From: Candidatus Woesearchaeota archaeon
GTDB taxonomy: Archaea > Nanoarchaeota > Nanoarchaeia > Woesearchaeales > UBA11576
Direction of reading: 5' to 3'
DNA: 6,109 nt
Assembly: GCA_013331125.1 (NCBI GenBank)
Contig: DUGW01000163.1
Span: 1 to 6,109, forward strand
Of this stretch, positions 5,098 to 6,109 are shown piece by piece (position 1 is the stretch's first letter; each line of letters begins with the position of its first letter). A program made the translations under genes and the position numbers. Below the pieces are notes generated by a model. That model did not search any database. It saw nothing but the letters and a program-made list of their open reading frames with translations, and was not told the DNA's origin.

Positions 5098-6109
5098 TCA
5101 CTTCGGTTGTATGTTCTTCACGACCACGTTCTTCTGGTCTATCTGGAGCTGTCCTCCTTCCCTGTAGACCAGTGTGTGGTTGAGTCCGTCCCTGCTCTTG
5201 CTGGGATAGTCTGTCCTGTTGTGTGCGCCTCTGCTCTCTTTCCTTGCCAGTGCGCTGTGCACCACTGCCTCTGCCACGTCGAGCATGTTCCTCAGCTCTA
5301 TGGCCTCTATGAGTTCTGTGTTGAATATGTCTCCATGGTCTGTGAGTCCTATGTTCTCGGACCTGTGTCTGAGCTCTTTTATCTTGTCTCTTGCTCCGTA
5401 GAGCCCTCTCTGGTCCCTGAACACTCCTGCTTTCTTGTCCATGAGTGTCACTAGTTCTCCTCTTATTGCGAAAAGTTTCTCTGGTCCGTTCTTCTTCTTG
5501 AGGTTGCTCAGCCATATCACTGTCTCTTTGACCTGTTCTTCTGCCATCATGACCGGGCTTACCCCAAAATTGTATGTTGCCATCTCTTTTCCTGCTATCT
5601 TTCCGAACACGAGTGTCTCGAGCATTGAGTTGCCTCCCACTCTGTTTGCTCCGTGGATTGATAGGCATGTGCATTCTCCTGCTGCGTATAGTCCTCTGAT
5701 CGGCTTTCCTTGCCTGTCGAGGACCTTTGTGGTCTTGTCTGTGGGTATGCCTCCCATGGAGTAATGCGCTGTCGGTTTGACTGGTATCGGTCTTTCGCAG
5801 CAGTCGACGCCTGCGAAGTCGAGTGCTATCTGTCTCACCTGTGGGAGTTTGCCTTCGATGACTGCCCTGTCGAGTTTCGTGAGGTCTAAGTAGACATAAT
5901 CGTTCTGTTTTATCCCTCTTCCTGAGTTTATCTCCTGCTGTATGGCTTTTGACACGACGTCTCGTGATGCCATCTCCATCCTTTCGTCGTATCTGTGCAT
6001 GAACTGTTCTGACTTGTCGTTCAGCAGTACACCTCCATGTCCTCTTGCTGCTTCTCCTATTAGTATCCCTGACGGGAACAGTCCTGTCGGGTGGAACTGA
6101 ACGAACTCC
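5098..6109 (-). CDS. sdhA: Succinate dehydrogenase/fumarate reductase flavoprotein subunit, C-terminal part
   Basis: The frame stays open to the window edge; 336 residues are visible and roughly 235 N-terminal residues, including the FAD-binding Rossmann fold and any covalent-flavin His, lie outside. The subunit interconverts succinate and fumarate at FAD. In visible numbering the active-site residues of the family are all present: H6 in QFHPTG, R49 in ASRDVV (proton-shuttle Arg), H115 in HYSMGG, and R156 in GANRVGGNS, followed by LETLVFGKIAG. The C-terminal domain ends with the family's SRGAHNRTDYP and LNHTLVY segments. About 180 residues follow R156, as in E. coli SdhA. A vicinal Cys pair (C103-C104) precedes the HYSMGG region. 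It is the first visible gene of the minus-strand operon with sdhB 9 nt downstream; the promoter is not in the window. Relatives include TfrA of thiol:fumarate reductase and MfrA, so reaction direction is undecided. Confidence 0.95.
   Translation of the reverse strand, partial: EFVQFHPTGLFPSGILIGEAARGHGGVLLNDKSEQFMHRYDERMEMASRDVVSKAIQQEINSGRGIKQNDYVYLDLTKLDRAVIEGKLPQVRQIALDFAGVDCCERPIPVKPTAHYSMGGIPTDKTTKVLDRQGKPIRGLYAAGECTCLSIHGANRVGGNSMLETLVFGKIAGKEMATYNFGVSPVMMAEEQVKETVIWLSNLKKKNGPEKLFAIRGELVTLMDKKAGVFRDQRGLYGARDKIKELRHRSENIGLTDHGDIFNTELIEAIELRNMLDVAEAVVHSALARKESRGAHNRTDYPSKSRDGLNHTLVYREGGQLQIDQKNVVVKNIQPK

Noticed and set aside
5054..5674. A 206-codon minus-strand frame within sdhA
   Set aside because: Rich in Arg, Gln and Thr with no family resemblance, and out of frame with the clear SdhA sequence. 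T-poor minus-strand DNA makes long chance frames.

Overview
The window looks archaeal. The minus-strand genes use AGA/AGG for arginine and ATA for isoleucine heavily, AAGGAG-type Shine-Dalgarno sites lie next to starts, and the intergenic DNA holds TATA-like boxes and T-run terminators. The gene set fits an uncultured, probably anaerobic archaeon: an RtcB-family protein and a succinate dehydrogenase/fumarate reductase whose third subunit is a HdrB-like CCG protein. I cannot name the lineage from sequence alone.

Layout. 2-1102 (+) is a divergent RtcB-family (RNA ligase-like) protein, probably missing its N-terminus at the left edge. It converges, across a 61-nt AT-rich spacer holding a palindromic bidirectional terminator, on a minus-strand gene (2015-1164) for a soluble two-part protein whose N-terminal half resembles a degenerate response-regulator receiver. 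2016-2774 is about 760 nt with no credible gene. It holds a palindromic TATA box, many short perfect hairpins and a T8 tract, and may encode a structured RNA. 2775-3098 (+) is a small four-helix membrane protein of unknown function. Its last 15 nt overlap, convergently, the end of the next operon.

6109-3084 (-) is a compact three-gene operon, sdhA (N-terminus outside the window), sdhB, then an sdhE/hdrB-like gene, with gaps of 9 nt and 1 nt. All expected catalytic residues of the visible flavoprotein, all cysteines for [2Fe-2S], [4Fe-4S] and [3Fe-4S] centres in the iron-sulfur subunit, and two complete CCG motifs in the third subunit are present. Electrons would pass between FAD, where fumarate and succinate interconvert, and the Fe-S chain, ending at the CCG protein. 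That protein replaces the haem-bearing membrane anchor of classical complex II. Its partner could be a quinone (type-E enzymes) or thiols (as in the methanogen thiol:fumarate reductase, where SdhB and HdrB-like parts are fused); the sequence does not decide.

Across most of the window, A is scarce at third codon positions when read on the + strand, whichever way a gene points. It is most extreme in sdhA and sdhB. This strand-wide bias also explains the long spurious open frames antisense to, and out of frame with, the sdh genes. The best candidates for something new are the structured intergenic region, the RtcB paralogue with an altered metal-binding motif, and the receiver-like protein of unknown role.
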